Below are positions 1 through 9,669 of a stretch of 62,731 nucleotides of DNA, one piece after another. The stretch's first letter is position 1; each line of letters starts with the position of its first letter. The notes beneath the pieces were generated by a model, which worked only from the letters and a program-made list of their open reading frames with translations, made no database searches and was not told the DNA's origin. A program made the translations under genes and the position numbers. The DNA is from Wukongarchaeum sp048886645 (GTDB lineage: Archaea; Asgardarchaeota; Wukongarchaeia; Wukongarchaeales; Wukongarchaeaceae): positions 1 through 62,731 of the forward strand of contig JBHLKN010000001.1 in the NCBI GenBank assembly GCA_048886645.1, read 5' to 3'.

Positions 1-1935
<1,935 letters not shown>

Positions 1936-1983
1936 TTAAGTATCTTAGCCGCTAAGGTTTTCACGGGTTTATAAGGCCTTTAA

Positions 1984-2637
1984 TTAACTAAAATTAGTTT
2001 TTAATTCTTCAAAGTTTATAAATATCCCTATGGTTATTTCTTTTATCGGAGTTTTTTTGCCAAGTTTTTTTATTATATTCATCCAATCTTCTTTACCTAA
2101 CTCCCCCTTTTGTTTTCTAATTTCTATTATTCTTTCTTCCCCTATTTCTGGCGCTATTATTTCTTTTTCCAAGCTCCATTTTCTTAAAAACTCTTGAATT
2201 GATTCTTTTAAGGGACTTTCCTTATATCCAAGCTTAATTTTTGCTTCACCATAGGTTTTCCCCCCACTATTTATCCACTCCTCAATCCATTCATCAGAAA
2301 CAGTAACTTTTACCTTTATTTTATCAATTTTAACAGCCTCATTTATTTCTTCAAAAAATCGAAAAAGTTCCTCTTTACTTTCACCATCTAACTTCTCTCT
2401 CCCCTTCTTAATTACTCGTTCTATATCCCTTATAACTAACCCCTTTTTTTCCCAATTCATTTTTAGATCCAAACGAGGAGAAATCATTACCCTTTTTACA
2501 ATATCTTCTACTTTTTCCTGTCTGTCTCTATCAACCTCTTCTCTAAAAGTTATAATTAAATCATCAGAGATGTTTAAAACATCTTTAAAGCATGCTTTTA
2601 TCTTCTCACCAAATAAAAATTCCTTTGTTTTTTCCAT
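1984..2637 (-). CDS. Hypothetical protein, 217 aa
   Basis: I do not recognise this protein. It is soluble, highly charged and lysine/glutamate-rich, has no signal peptide or membrane segment, and contains only one cysteine. A helical first half is followed by a beta-strand-like stretch near residue 110 (IDKIKVKVTVSD) and a lysine-rich end. It starts with ATG at 2637 and lies head-to-head with the RNase P RNA promoter, so the two genes share a roughly 75-bp divergent region. It ends about 45 bp from the 23S 3' end, tail to tail. The normal amino-acid composition and lack of internal stops in an AT-rich context support a real gene. A function cannot be given. Confidence 0.7.
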   Translation of the reverse strand: MEKTKEFLFGEKIKACFKDVLNISDDLIITFREEVDRDRQEKVEDIVKRVMISPRLDLKMNWEKKGLVIRDIERVIKKGREKLDGESKEELFRFFEEINEAVKIDKIKVKVTVSDEWIEEWINSGGKTYGEAKIKLGYKESPLKESIQEFLRKWSLEKEIIAPEIGEERIIEIRKQKGELGKEDWMNIIKKLGKKTPIKEITIGIFINFEELKTNFS

Positions 2638-2681
2638 ATTCTTACCATCCGTCTAAAAAATGATAAAAGTATTTTAAAAAA

Positions 2682-2691
2682 TTTTTTTATA
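2682..2691 (+). promoter_or_regulatory. TATA-like box of RNase P RNA
   Basis: TTTTTTTATA is centred about 26 bp before the predicted 5' end of RNase P RNA at 2714. This is the usual archaeal TATA-to-start distance. Confidence 0.5.
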
Positions 2692-2713
2692 GTGGTGTAC
2701 TTATATCAAATAA

Positions 2714-3078
2714 TGGCTGGGAGTCCAAGGGCGACTTTCGGGGCATGTATATATGTACATGCCTTGAGGAAGCTCCCTCCTCCCTAGACAAGTGGCGTGG
2801 TGTAAGCCGCCGGGTGAGAACCTGGCTCTAGGAGCAGAAACGAAATGTCTTCACGCCAAATGGCAATGATACGGCGCTTATTAGTCTCTTACCGTTGAGG
2901 AAGTGTGAAGGAGCGTTGAAACGGCCTAACGCCGCGGAGCAAGCCTAAATAGGGTTCCAATGAATGTCTATGAGGGCCGGGTAAGGCGCTTAGTTGAATG
3001 TCGCCGAGCGGGATGACCGTCGCCTTCGGGCGAAAGGCCCCGCGGAACAGAAGAGGGGCTACTCTGGACACCCAGCCA
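2714..3078 (+). ncRNA. rnpB: RNase P RNA (archaeal A-type)
   Basis: This is the catalytic RNA that removes tRNA 5' leaders. The ends pair as helix P1: TGGCTGGG at 2714-2721 with CCCAGCCA at 3071-3078. Conserved regions occur in order. CR-I is the GAGGAAGCTCC segment near 2763. The central AGCAGAAACGAAATGTC is near 2834. The AGCAAGCCTAAATAGGG block is near 2939. CR-V is ACAGAAGAGGGGCTACT near 3047, which forms P4 with CR-I. The length of about 365 nt is normal for archaea. The gene sits between the divergent hypothetical gene and rps8. The reverse-strand open frame across its 3' half has no support. Confidence 0.9.
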
Positions 3079-3191
3079 TAAAAATATAAGAGTTCACTGC
3101 GGTGGTTAAATAAATAATTTGGAAAAAGAAAAGATTTATGAACTCGGCTTAATTTTATTTTAAAGCTATTTAATTTTTGGAGGCTTCAATA

Positions 3192-3584
3192 ATGACTAGA
3201 CTAGATCCCCTTGCTGACGCGCTTAGTACCATCTATAATCATGAAGTTGTGGGTAAAAAAGAAGTTATCATTCGCCCAGCTTCGAAGCTAATAGCCGAAG
3301 TTTTAAGAGTTTTTCAAAGACAAGGCATTATAGGCGAGTTTGAATTTATTGATGACGGAAGGGCAGGAGTTTTTAAAGTGCAACTTTTGGGGAGGATAAA
3401 TAAATGCGGGGTAATAAAACCTCGATTCCCCATAAAAAAAGACCTTTTTGAAAAGTATGAACAAAGATGGTTACCTGCAAGGGATTTTGGCTTTCTTATA
3501 GTAAGCACATCTCAAGGAATACTGACCCATACAGAAGCCAAAGAAAAAAATGTTGGAGGTATGCTCTTAGCTTACGTATATTAA
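3192..3584 (+). CDS. rps8: 30S ribosomal protein uS8
   Basis: Small-subunit protein that binds the central domain of 16S rRNA. The product is 130 aa, the standard archaeal length, beginning TRLDPLADALSTIYNHE and ending with the conserved GGMLLAYVY. I place the start at the ATG at 3192 because GGAGG at 3179-3183 is 8 nt upstream. A TTG at 3177 would add five unconserved residues. It is followed 55 bp later by rpl6. In most archaea both genes are embedded in the long spc operon, but here only the S8-L6 pair is present, followed by tsr3, so the operon has been broken up. Confidence 0.97.
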   Translation: MTRLDPLADALSTIYNHEVVGKKEVIIRPASKLIAEVLRVFQRQGIIGEFEFIDDGRAGVFKVQLLGRINKCGVIKPRFPIKKDLFEKYEQRWLPARDFGFLIVSTSQGILTHTEAKEKNVGGMLLAYVY

Positions 3585-3639
3585 AACATGTAAATTTTAA
3601 ACTCTTTAAAAATTAAAAATAAATTATGAGGGTTTGGAA

Positions 3640-4191
3640 ATGCCGCGTATACCAGTGATAGAACAAGTAGTAGAATTACCAGAAAACATAGAAGCCATAG
3701 TAGAGGGGCAAAAAGTAATAGTGAGGGGTCCAAGAGGCGAAGTTCAAAGGGATTTTTCAGACTCCCAAATCCGAATTTTAAAAGAGAATAACAAAATAAA
3801 GGTTTTAGCCGGTCTTGTTAGAAAAAAAGAGAAAGCAAGAGTAGGCACGTATATCGCCCATATAAAAAACATGATAAAAGGAGTAACCGAAGGATTTGAA
3901 TACAGATTAAAAATAGTATACAGCCATTTTCCCCTCACCGTAGAACCTAAAGGAAAAGAAGTTCTAATCAAAAACTATATCGGTGAACGCTCGCCTCGTA
4001 TAGCAAAAGTTCAAGGAGAAAAAACAACAGTTAGCGTAGAAGGAGACGATGTAATAGTCGAAGGAATAAATAAAGAAGATGTAGCGCAAACAGCCGCAAA
4101 CATCCAACAATCCACCAGACTTAGAGGCAGACTCCGAAAAGATTTCAGAGTGTTTATGGATGGCGTCTACATATATTCAAAAGGTAAATAA
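3640..4191 (+). CDS. rpl6: 50S ribosomal protein uL6
   Basis: Large-subunit protein near the factor-binding site, made of two homologous alpha/beta domains. The N-terminal domain holds VEGQKVIVRGPRGEV. The C-terminal domain holds the conserved YSHFPLTVEPKGKEVLIKN and STRLRGRLRKDFRVFMDG segments. The length is 183 aa, normal for archaea. ATG at 3640 is preceded by GAGGG at 3628-3632, which decides the start over the in-frame TTG at 3634. It probably shares a transcript with rps8 and possibly tsr3. Confidence 0.97.
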   Translation: MPRIPVIEQVVELPENIEAIVEGQKVIVRGPRGEVQRDFSDSQIRILKENNKIKVLAGLVRKKEKARVGTYIAHIKNMIKGVTEGFEYRLKIVYSHFPLTVEPKGKEVLIKNYIGERSPRIAKVQGEKTTVSVEGDDVIVEGINKEDVAQTAANIQQSTRLRGRLRKDFRVFMDGVYIYSKGK

Positions 4192-4238
4192 GTTCATCAA
4201 TTAACTTTTAAATTAATGACAAGGGGGGGCAAAACCTT

Positions 4239-4817
4239 CTGAAAAATCAGTCACAATTCGAGCAATTCAAAGTTTTTATTTATCGTATTTCTCAGTGTGA
4301 TCCCAAAAAATGCACTGCTCTAAAACTAGTAAAACATGAGAAAGCAAAAATTATAACCAAAAAGAAAATCATCCCGAAAAAAGGAATCATATTAAATCCC
4401 TTTGCAGAAAAAGCCCTTTCACCAGAAGACCAAGAAAGAGCCCTAAAAAGCGGAATAATTGGAATAGATTGTTCCTGGAATGAAAGCAAAATACTTCTAA
4501 ATTTTCTAAAAAAAGAAAGTAGAGCCCTACCCTTCCTAATAGCAGTTAATCCGATAAATTACGGCAAACCTTTCAAACTAAGTACTGCAGAAGCAATAGC
4601 TGCTACACTCTTCATTTTAGGGGCAAAAACCCAAGCCAAAGACCTCCTATCTATCTTCAAATGGGGACCAAATTTTTTCACTCAAAATAAAGTTTTCCTT
4701 GAAACATATTCAAAAACAAAAAATAGCAAAGAAACCGTCGAAAAACAACTAATTTTTCTAAAAGAATTCGGACTATTCAACGATGATGAAAAAGAAGACC
4801 TAATAGGCAAAAAATAA
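4239..4817 (+). CDS. tsr3: 18S/16S rRNA aminocarboxypropyltransferase Tsr3 (DUF367), start unclear
   Basis: SAM-dependent acp-transferase family that modifies the hypermodified pseudouridine (or uridine) in small-subunit rRNA helix 31. The reading frame shows the family hallmarks QCDPKKCTALKL, KGIILNPFAEKALSPED, GIIGIDCSWNES, RALPFLIAVNPINYGKP and STAEAIAATLFILG. It is about 190 aa long and complete at the C-terminus. There is no in-frame ATG, GTG or TTG before the conserved domain. The best in-frame candidate is a CTG at 4239, 9 nt after a run of seven G at 4223-4229. An out-of-frame ATG lies at 4216, and one extra G in that run would put it in frame. So this is either a non-standard start or a homopolymer indel. 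It is downstream of rpl6, so rRNA modification and ribosomal protein genes are together. Confidence 0.85.
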   Translation: MKNQSQFEQFKVFIYRISQCDPKKCTALKLVKHEKAKIITKKKIIPKKGIILNPFAEKALSPEDQERALKSGIIGIDCSWNESKILLNFLKKESRALPFLIAVNPINYGKPFKLSTAEAIAATLFILGAKTQAKDLLSIFKWGPNFFTQNKVFLETYSKTKNSKETVEKQLIFLKEFGLFNDDEKEDLIGKK

Positions 4818-4888
4818 AAAAACATAATAATTAATAAAATTTAAAAAAACATAAAATATTTTAGGTTCTGATATAGAGATACTTTGAT

Positions 4889-4994
4889 GGGCGAGTGGTC
4901 TAGCGGTTATGATGCCACCCTTACGAGCCATTTTGCATACTAGGTTTAAAAATGCGTAAAGTGGAGGTCCCCGGTTCGAATCCGGGCTCGCCCA
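4889..4994 (+). tRNA. tRNA-Val (anticodon UAC) with intron
   Basis: Acceptor strands GGGCGAG at 4889-4895 and CTCGCCC at 4987-4993 pair, with discriminator A at 4994. The T arm reads CCCGG-TTCGAAT-CCGGG. The anticodon stem-loop begins CCACC-CTTACG, giving anticodon TAC at 4922-4924. After nucleotide 37 there is an intron of about 33 nt (about 4926-4958), the canonical archaeal position, followed by AGTGG closing the anticodon stem with one C-A mismatch at 31-39. No CCA is encoded. Confidence 0.9.
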
Positions 4995-5072
4995 TTATTT
5001 TTCTGTCTTTTTTGTTGGTAGAGGAAGGGGAATATATATACAACATGATTACGTATTATAGGATGAGTAAAG

Positions 5073-6554
5073 ATGTCTAAAGGTTTTTCTACGATGCATC
5101 CTGTGAGGGTGATTCTTTTCACTAGTCCTACATGTGGGCCATGTGTTTCAGTAGATCGTATAATCAGGAAATTTTTGGGGCCTGGATTTGGGATCAGTAC
5201 TCATTATAATAAGATCGATGTAGATGAGGAACGTGAGCTTGTAGAAAAATATGATATTAAACGGCTCCCAACTCTCTTAATCAACGATGAGAAAATAACA
5301 AGCGAACTAATTGATGAAATTACAATAGCAGAAAAACTGCAAACAAAACTTTTTGAAACCGTTATTGAACGGGAAAAATTAAGAGAAATTCACAAAGAAA
5401 ACTTGCTTATTCTCACCCAAAACACGTTGGATTCAATGAACCAAGAAAAAATAATACGTTCAAACATAGGTGACTATTGTCACATAGGCCTCCTTCAACA
5501 AAACATACTTTCTATTTTGGCCTTAGATCCTTTAGCAGAACAGTTTATGTATATCTTAGGAAAAGATTTAGGGACATTTGGTGCAGGTCACAGTCTCCTA
5601 GCAACGACTAACCCACAAATATATGAAAAACTGACCCTAAGTGAGCGTTTTAAAGAGATAATTAAGGGTTTCCAAAAAATATATTCTTCTGATTCTCCTT
5701 TCCCTCTTTTTATAGCTGAAAACACTGAAATAATCTCTATTGAGGATGAAACGGCGAAAATAAGAATATATGGCTTAGCTACCTCTGTGGGAGCCCCTGA
5801 TATAGGCGAACATTTATGTCCTTTCATAGCCGGAGAAATAGCGGGCATCACTCAAGCACTTATCGGAAAAACAACTTTCGTAGAAGAAAATGCATGTTGG
5901 GGCACAGGGCATGAGTATTGCGAATTCGCAATCGATATCAGCGATGAAGCAGAAAACAAAAAATATGAAACGCCCCCTCCAATCCCTGAACGGCGAGACC
6001 TTTTTAGACTCCTTATAAAAACGATCGCTGACCGTTTTAATGCTTCTGTGCTAATGAAAGATGTGCAACGCCCAACCATAGGTGATTATGTCTACATGGG
6101 GCTTTTACAACAACCAATAACTTCTGCAAAAATCATGGACGAATTCTGTGGAAGCATACTTTATTCAGCTGGAAGAGAACTTGGAAATTTTGGGCCTGGG
6201 AAAGAAATCCTCAGAAAAAGCATGGAAAAAAGAAACGTAGAAAAACCCCTAGACTTCCAAACAGGAGTCCTTGTCCTCCACGACTATTTAACCCACCCAA
6301 TAATGCACATAGCGAGAGCACACGCATTCTGTGAAATAATCGAACTTTCCGAAGAAGAAGCTACCATAAGAATACATGACTGTGCATACGCAACAGGTGT
6401 ACCGGGACTCGGAAAAACTTTCTGTGACTTTCAAGCAGGCTACATGGCAGGAAGGCTAGAAATCTTAACAAATATAGATACTACCCTTGTAACAGAAACC
6501 AAATGCCACGGAACAGGTGACCCCTACTGCGAATTTTTAATCCAAAAAGACTAA
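5073..6554 (+). CDS. Thioredoxin-fold domain fused to two V4R domains, 493 aa
   Basis: Residues about 9-85 are a thioredoxin/glutaredoxin-like domain with an active-site CGPC at about 21-24 and a cis-Pro segment (RLPTLLIND). Two V4R (4-vinyl reductase, small-molecule or hydrocarbon-binding) domains follow. Each starts with a parallel signature (IGDYCHIGLLQQ and IGDYVYMGLLQQ) and ends with a cysteine-rich tail (GTGHEYCEFAI and CHGTGDPYCEFLI). The tail cysteines of V4R domains can bind metal. The protein is probably cytosolic, with no signal peptide. GGATGA at 5061-5066 precedes the ATG by 6 nt. A redox-sensing or bound-ligand role is inference. Two more V4R genes lie at 17-18 kb. Confidence 0.85.
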   Translation: MSKGFSTMHPVRVILFTSPTCGPCVSVDRIIRKFLGPGFGISTHYNKIDVDEERELVEKYDIKRLPTLLINDEKITSELIDEITIAEKLQTKLFETVIEREKLREIHKENLLILTQNTLDSMNQEKIIRSNIGDYCHIGLLQQNILSILALDPLAEQFMYILGKDLGTFGAGHSLLATTNPQIYEKLTLSERFKEIIKGFQKIYSSDSPFPLFIAENTEIISIEDETAKIRIYGLATSVGAPDIGEHLCPFIAGEIAGITQALIGKTTFVEENACWGTGHEYCEFAIDISDEAENKKYETPPPIPERRDLFRLLIKTIADRFNASVLMKDVQRPTIGDYVYMGLLQQPITSAKIMDEFCGSILYSAGRELGNFGPGKEILRKSMEKRNVEKPLDFQTGVLVLHDYLTHPIMHIARAHAFCEIIELSEEEATIRIHDCAYATGVPGLGKTFCDFQAGYMAGRLEILTNIDTTLVTETKCHGTGDPYCEFLIQKD

Positions 6555-6594
6555 AAAACAAGAAGCCGGAAGGATAACAATCTCCCGTTTTTTC

Positions 6595-7119
6595 TTACTG
6601 ATTAGATCCCCGTATTTTAATTCTTCTAATGCCATCGATTTTTTTAATAAAATCTGCAACAGATTTTGGCACTAACCCTTCCCAATTTCCCCCCCCTATC
6701 ATTTTTTTCCGAATTTCAGTAGCATTAAATTTATCCCGCTCCAATAACGGGATATCTCTCACTTCAAACCCTTCATCTTCAAAAAGAAGCTTTACAAAAG
6801 AATTTCCAGTAAACACAACTTCAAAAGAGGGAGAACGTGCTTTAACATGGGAAACCCATACGCTATGACTTTGAACATCGTTAACCGGAATAACAAACAA
6901 ACGATCCCAGGAGATCCCCTCCTCAAAAGCAGCTAATTTTAGCATCTCCACACGCTCTCCTGCAGTAAAGGGATTATCTACGGTATAACTAAATTGAGCA
7001 CTTCCTATAACAATAACTAACTCTTCAACAAAGGATAAAGTTGACTTTATAGCATGCATATGACCAAAGTGAACTGGTTGAAACCTGCCAATAAACAATC
7101 CTCTTTTAAACTCCAACAC
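6595..7119 (-). CDS. nadM: Nicotinamide-nucleotide adenylyltransferase
   Basis: Makes NAD+ from NMN and ATP. The archaeal NadM family is about 170-180 aa, and this one is 174. The nucleotidyl-transferase motif GRFQPVHFGHMHA is at residues 11-23. The phosphate-binding FNATEIRKKM (the ISxTxxR-type motif) is near residue 135. The loop SAQFSYTVDNPFTAGER between them is typical. It follows the SatD-like gene and its membrane partner on the same strand with a gap of about 13 bp, so it may be co-transcribed with them. It faces the thioredoxin-V4R gene tail to tail. Confidence 0.95.
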   Translation of the reverse strand: MLEFKRGLFIGRFQPVHFGHMHAIKSTLSFVEELVIVIGSAQFSYTVDNPFTAGERVEMLKLAAFEEGISWDRLFVIPVNDVQSHSVWVSHVKARSPSFEVVFTGNSFVKLLFEDEGFEVRDIPLLERDKFNATEIRKKMIGGGNWEGLVPKSVADFIKKIDGIRRIKIRGSNQ

Positions 7120-7132
7120 AAAAAATACTCTC

Positions 7133-7492
7133 CTAAGCTAAGATGTAATTTATGATAATGCCGACAATTACTGCGAAAGTTATACTGGATAAAGTTCCTG
7201 CTAAGTAGTATTCTGCAAGGTATCTTTCCTTTGAATAATCAAACCTTATTATGGATTTTGCTACAAATATCATAGGTACTGCTTCGGGTACCTTTAAATA
7301 CATAAAGGTTAATGTTAATGCCCTTTCGAGCATTCCTATAAGCTTTCCAGCTCCTTTTGCACTTTTATCCAATGTTTGGACCTTTTGTTCTTCGGTTAGT
7401 TTTAACTTAGAAAGAACGGCTAAAACTAAGGGTGAACCAACAAAAATAGCAATCAGATATCCGATAAAATACACTAATAACTCTGATAACAT
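7133..7492 (-). CDS. Small membrane protein next to SatD-like regulator, 119 aa
   Basis: Three hydrophobic segments are visible: residues about 3-25, about 55-70 and a C-terminal one at about 95-118. A polar cytosolic-looking loop (KLTEEQKVQTLDKSAKGAGKLIGMLER) and the charged stretch AKSIIRFDYSKERYLAEYY lie between them. I place the start at the ATG at 7492 because GGAAGG lies 7-12 nt upstream, inside the end of the preceding gene. An earlier in-frame start at 7522 would overlap that gene by about 25 bp. It begins 4 nt after the SatD-like stop codon, so the two are translationally linked. I do not know its function. The family looks like a regular companion of SatD-type proteins, which is recollection rather than proof. 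Confidence 0.8.
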   Translation of the reverse strand: MLSELLVYFIGYLIAIFVGSPLVLAVLSKLKLTEEQKVQTLDKSAKGAGKLIGMLERALTLTFMYLKVPEAVPMIFVAKSIIRFDYSKERYLAEYYLAGTLSSITFAVIVGIIINYILA

Positions 7493-7496
7493 GGGG

Positions 7497-8171
7497 TTAA
7501 CCTTCCATTGTTGCCTTAACAAGGTAAACCGAATTTGGTTTACTTTGCTCTAATAGTTTTAAATAATAATCCACTACTTTTTCAGCGTTTCTAACAGCCC
7601 TCCATCCAGCAGTTCGGACAATCTTTGATATAGCTTGCTTTGAAATCTGAAATTTCTCAGCAGCGTCAGACAATTTGATATTCTCCTGTGATTCAAGAAA
7701 ACTTATTACCTCTATCTGCCTTTTTGTCCATTTACTTTTAACGTGTAAAATAAGCTTCATAACAGAATTTAAGAGAAAGTCGATTTCCTCACTATGAGAC
7801 TTAAAGACTAGTTCTATATTCTTCTTTTTAGCTTCTTTCAATGCTTCACGTGAATTATGGAAAGCAGAGCCGTCCATTTCACTTGGTTTTTCACTCAAAG
7901 GAGTTTCAATGTAACCTATACCTACCCCGCAATAAAATTCTACAGGTAAATTTTCCTTAACATACTTGGAAACGTTCAAGATAACATTCGTCTTTTTTAA
8001 AACCCCCTGGAATTCGTCACCTAGGGTCATCAAAAAGTCTGCAATCAAAAAGCTGCTGAATTCTTTATTTAAACTATTAAGTAGGTTTAGAATTTTGTTT
8101 TGAATTTCAGCTCTATTTTTAAGCTTTTTGGATCCTTTTATATCAACCGTGATAACGCAAGCGAAATACAA
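7497..8171 (-). CDS. SatD-like protein with C-terminal helix-turn-helix
   Basis: 224 aa. The N-terminal part (CVITVDIKGSKKL, LMTLGDEFQGVL, CGVGIGYIETPL) matches the SatD family, an alpha/beta fold resembling nucleotide-cyclase-like domains and usually paired with small membrane proteins. Residues about 140-205 hold a helix-turn-helix region (SDAAEKFQISKQAISKIVR). The start is TTG at 8171. Just upstream lie two GTAAAC-type inverted repeats (8173-8192 and 8202-8219). Another sits inside the gene's own 3' end (7524-7543), at the same distance before the next gene. Autoregulation and control of the downstream membrane protein are therefore likely (inference). Confidence 0.8.
   Translation of the reverse strand: MYFACVITVDIKGSKKLKNRAEIQNKILNLLNSLNKEFSSFLIADFLMTLGDEFQGVLKKTNVILNVSKYVKENLPVEFYCGVGIGYIETPLSEKPSEMDGSAFHNSREALKEAKKKNIELVFKSHSEEIDFLLNSVMKLILHVKSKWTKRQIEVISFLESQENIKLSDAAEKFQISKQAISKIVRTAGWRAVRNAEKVVDYYLKLLEQSKPNSVYLVKATMEG
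7524..7543. promoter_or_regulatory. Inverted repeat GTAAACC-N6-GGTTTAC inside SatD-like gene
   Basis: Seven-base half sites at 7524-7530 and 7537-7543. The repeat lies 32-51 nt before the start of the membrane-protein gene at 7492, matching the 31-48 nt distance of the palindrome before the SatD-like start codon. It carries the same half-site sequence as the upstream operator and so is probably bound by the same regulator. Confidence 0.55.
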
Positions 8172-8172
8172 A

Positions 8173-8219
8173 GTAAACCACTTAAAGTTTACTAATAATC
8201 ATAAACCTTATAAGGTTTA
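8173..8219. promoter_or_regulatory. Double palindromic operator upstream of SatD-like gene
   Basis: Site 1 is GTAAAC-N8-GTTTAC at 8173-8192. Site 2 is a perfect 18-bp palindrome TAAACCTTATAAGGTTTA at 8202-8219. The centre of site 2 is itself a TATA-like CTTATAAG, about 40 bp before the TTG start. A protein bound there would block TBP, and site 1 would cover the transcription start. Confidence 0.6.
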
Positions 8220-8226
8220 CCTTTTA

Positions 8227-9039
8227 TTACTGAAGCAATGTTTTTATTTCCCTCTTATTTTTCTTTATAAATGATTTTATTTTTTTAGGCCTAAACGCTG
8301 AAAGCTTAGCTTCTCTAATAAACGGTCCTATATCCTTTATCAGACCAGGAGCATTTGTCCCATATTTACAAACAACAACATTTTCAAGCAATCCTAACCG
8401 CTCTATCGCCACAATATCTTTTAAATGACCGCTTTTTATAACAGCTTTTCTAACCCGCTGTCTTGTAGTATTTGTAACTATTATACGATCTAACCTATCC
8501 TGAATCCATTTTTTGAATAAATTAATTTGTTCCTCGCTTAACTCTGCTTCTATCTGTTTTACTCCTTGGTCAATTTTTAATACTTTTAATTGCAACGGAA
8601 AATAATCTATAAAACCATAAAGGCTAACAATAGTTTTCATTGAAACCTTTTCACCGTTTACAAGTTGTTCACGAACCCTAAATAATGGTACTAATGCTTC
8701 CGTATACGGATCCCCTACCCCTATATCTGCAAAAAGACCAAAACCCACCTCCCCAACACTTTTCAACCATCCCTTACGAACTTCTCCTTCCCTTAAATCA
8801 TAAAAAGACCGAGGGCTACCATACAACCAACATAAATAATTTCTTGCAGCTTCTAAATCCTCCCCCTCTAAAGTTATTTCCGGATACCCATATCTTATTA
8901 TATCAATATTACTTATTCGAACATTAAGACCCTTTATTTCCTCAAATAAAAGATTTTTTAAAGCTTTCAATTTATCTCCTTTATTACTACCATAAATAGA
9001 TATTAAGAGGGTAAATTTCTCCAAATGAAAAATCACCAT
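8227..9039 (-). CDS. DUF2110-like archaeal protein, 270 aa
   Basis: Conserved archaeal protein of unknown function. It lies 20 bp downstream of tfe on the same strand, which is the neighbourhood I recall for DUF2110. That context, together with the length and general alpha/beta character, is the basis of the call. Visible features are an N-terminal strand-rich region (FTLLISIYGS), a glycine-rich central part (VGEVGFGLFADIGVGDPYTEALVPL), and a basic C-terminus (RPKKIKSFIKKNKREIKTLL) that could bind nucleic acid. It has no transmembrane segments and only two cysteines, so no zinc ribbon. A role in transcription alongside TFE is suggested only by position. Confidence 0.6.
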   Translation of the reverse strand: MVIFHLEKFTLLISIYGSNKGDKLKALKNLLFEEIKGLNVRISNIDIIRYGYPEITLEGEDLEAARNYLCWLYGSPRSFYDLREGEVRKGWLKSVGEVGFGLFADIGVGDPYTEALVPLFRVREQLVNGEKVSMKTIVSLYGFIDYFPLQLKVLKIDQGVKQIEAELSEEQINLFKKWIQDRLDRIIVTNTTRQRVRKAVIKSGHLKDIVAIERLGLLENVVVCKYGTNAPGLIKDIGPFIREAKLSAFRPKKIKSFIKKNKREIKTLLQ

Positions 9040-9059
9040 ATATCAATCAAAATTACCAA

Positions 9060-9578
9060 TTATTTTTCCTCAAAGCTCTTTTCTAAGTTTAGGATTTCTT
9101 TTTTAAGTGCTTCAATAATCCGACCATTATCAATTTGAGTCAAAGGCGCACCGCAGTTTTGACATGTAAATCCAACATCAAACGCCTCATCAAAATTCAA
9201 ACGTCTACAAGATTCATTTCCACACTCAAAAAACACATTGTTTTCTTCAAAATCAAGACGCTGTTTGAGAACTTTAATCACAAGACGTGTTTTCCTTGAG
9301 GCAAATTCATAAATTTTATTTTTTTCTAATTGCCAATAGTATACAAACCAACCAGTTTCACTATCTCTAACTCTTCTGTAAGTTGCTAACCGAGCATCAT
9401 AGAGCCTATATAACACCTTTCGTATTTTATTAAGATTTAACTCCGTCTTTTGAGCAAGCTCCTCATCAGTCATAGAAGATTTTTGAGCAAGTAACTTAAC
9501 CACCTTTACACCTTCTTCCCCTGCAACCTCTCTTGCAAGCCCATCAAGCGTCTCTACAATAGAAAAGAGGCTAGTCAT
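9060..9578 (-). CDS. tfe: Transcription initiation factor E (TFE alpha subunit)
   Basis: Stimulates promoter opening by RNA polymerase with TBP and TFB. It is 172 aa, the usual length. The N-terminal winged-helix domain spans about residues 1-95 (MTDEELAQKTELNLNKIRKVLYRLYDARL). A coiled segment follows, then a C-terminal zinc ribbon with CGNESC near 120 and CQNC near 140. The last 20 residues form a charged helix. It starts with ATG at 9578. A TATA-like TTTATATGATG on this strand lies upstream near 9635-9645. The DUF2110-like gene follows directly. Confidence 0.95.
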   Translation of the reverse strand: MTSLFSIVETLDGLAREVAGEEGVKVVKLLAQKSSMTDEELAQKTELNLNKIRKVLYRLYDARLATYRRVRDSETGWFVYYWQLEKNKIYEFASRKTRLVIKVLKQRLDFEENNVFFECGNESCRRLNFDEAFDVGFTCQNCGAPLTQIDNGRIIEALKKEILNLEKSFEEK

Positions 9579-9669
9579 CCTTTAGATACCCTCTTAACAA
9601 TTATTTACTATACTATTAATTATTTACGCCATCATCATATAAATAAAATGTCGTATTATTATTTTAAAA

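Noticed and set aside
2889..3071. Reverse-strand 60-codon frame
   Set aside because: It lies wholly within the RNase P RNA and is an accident of its structure.
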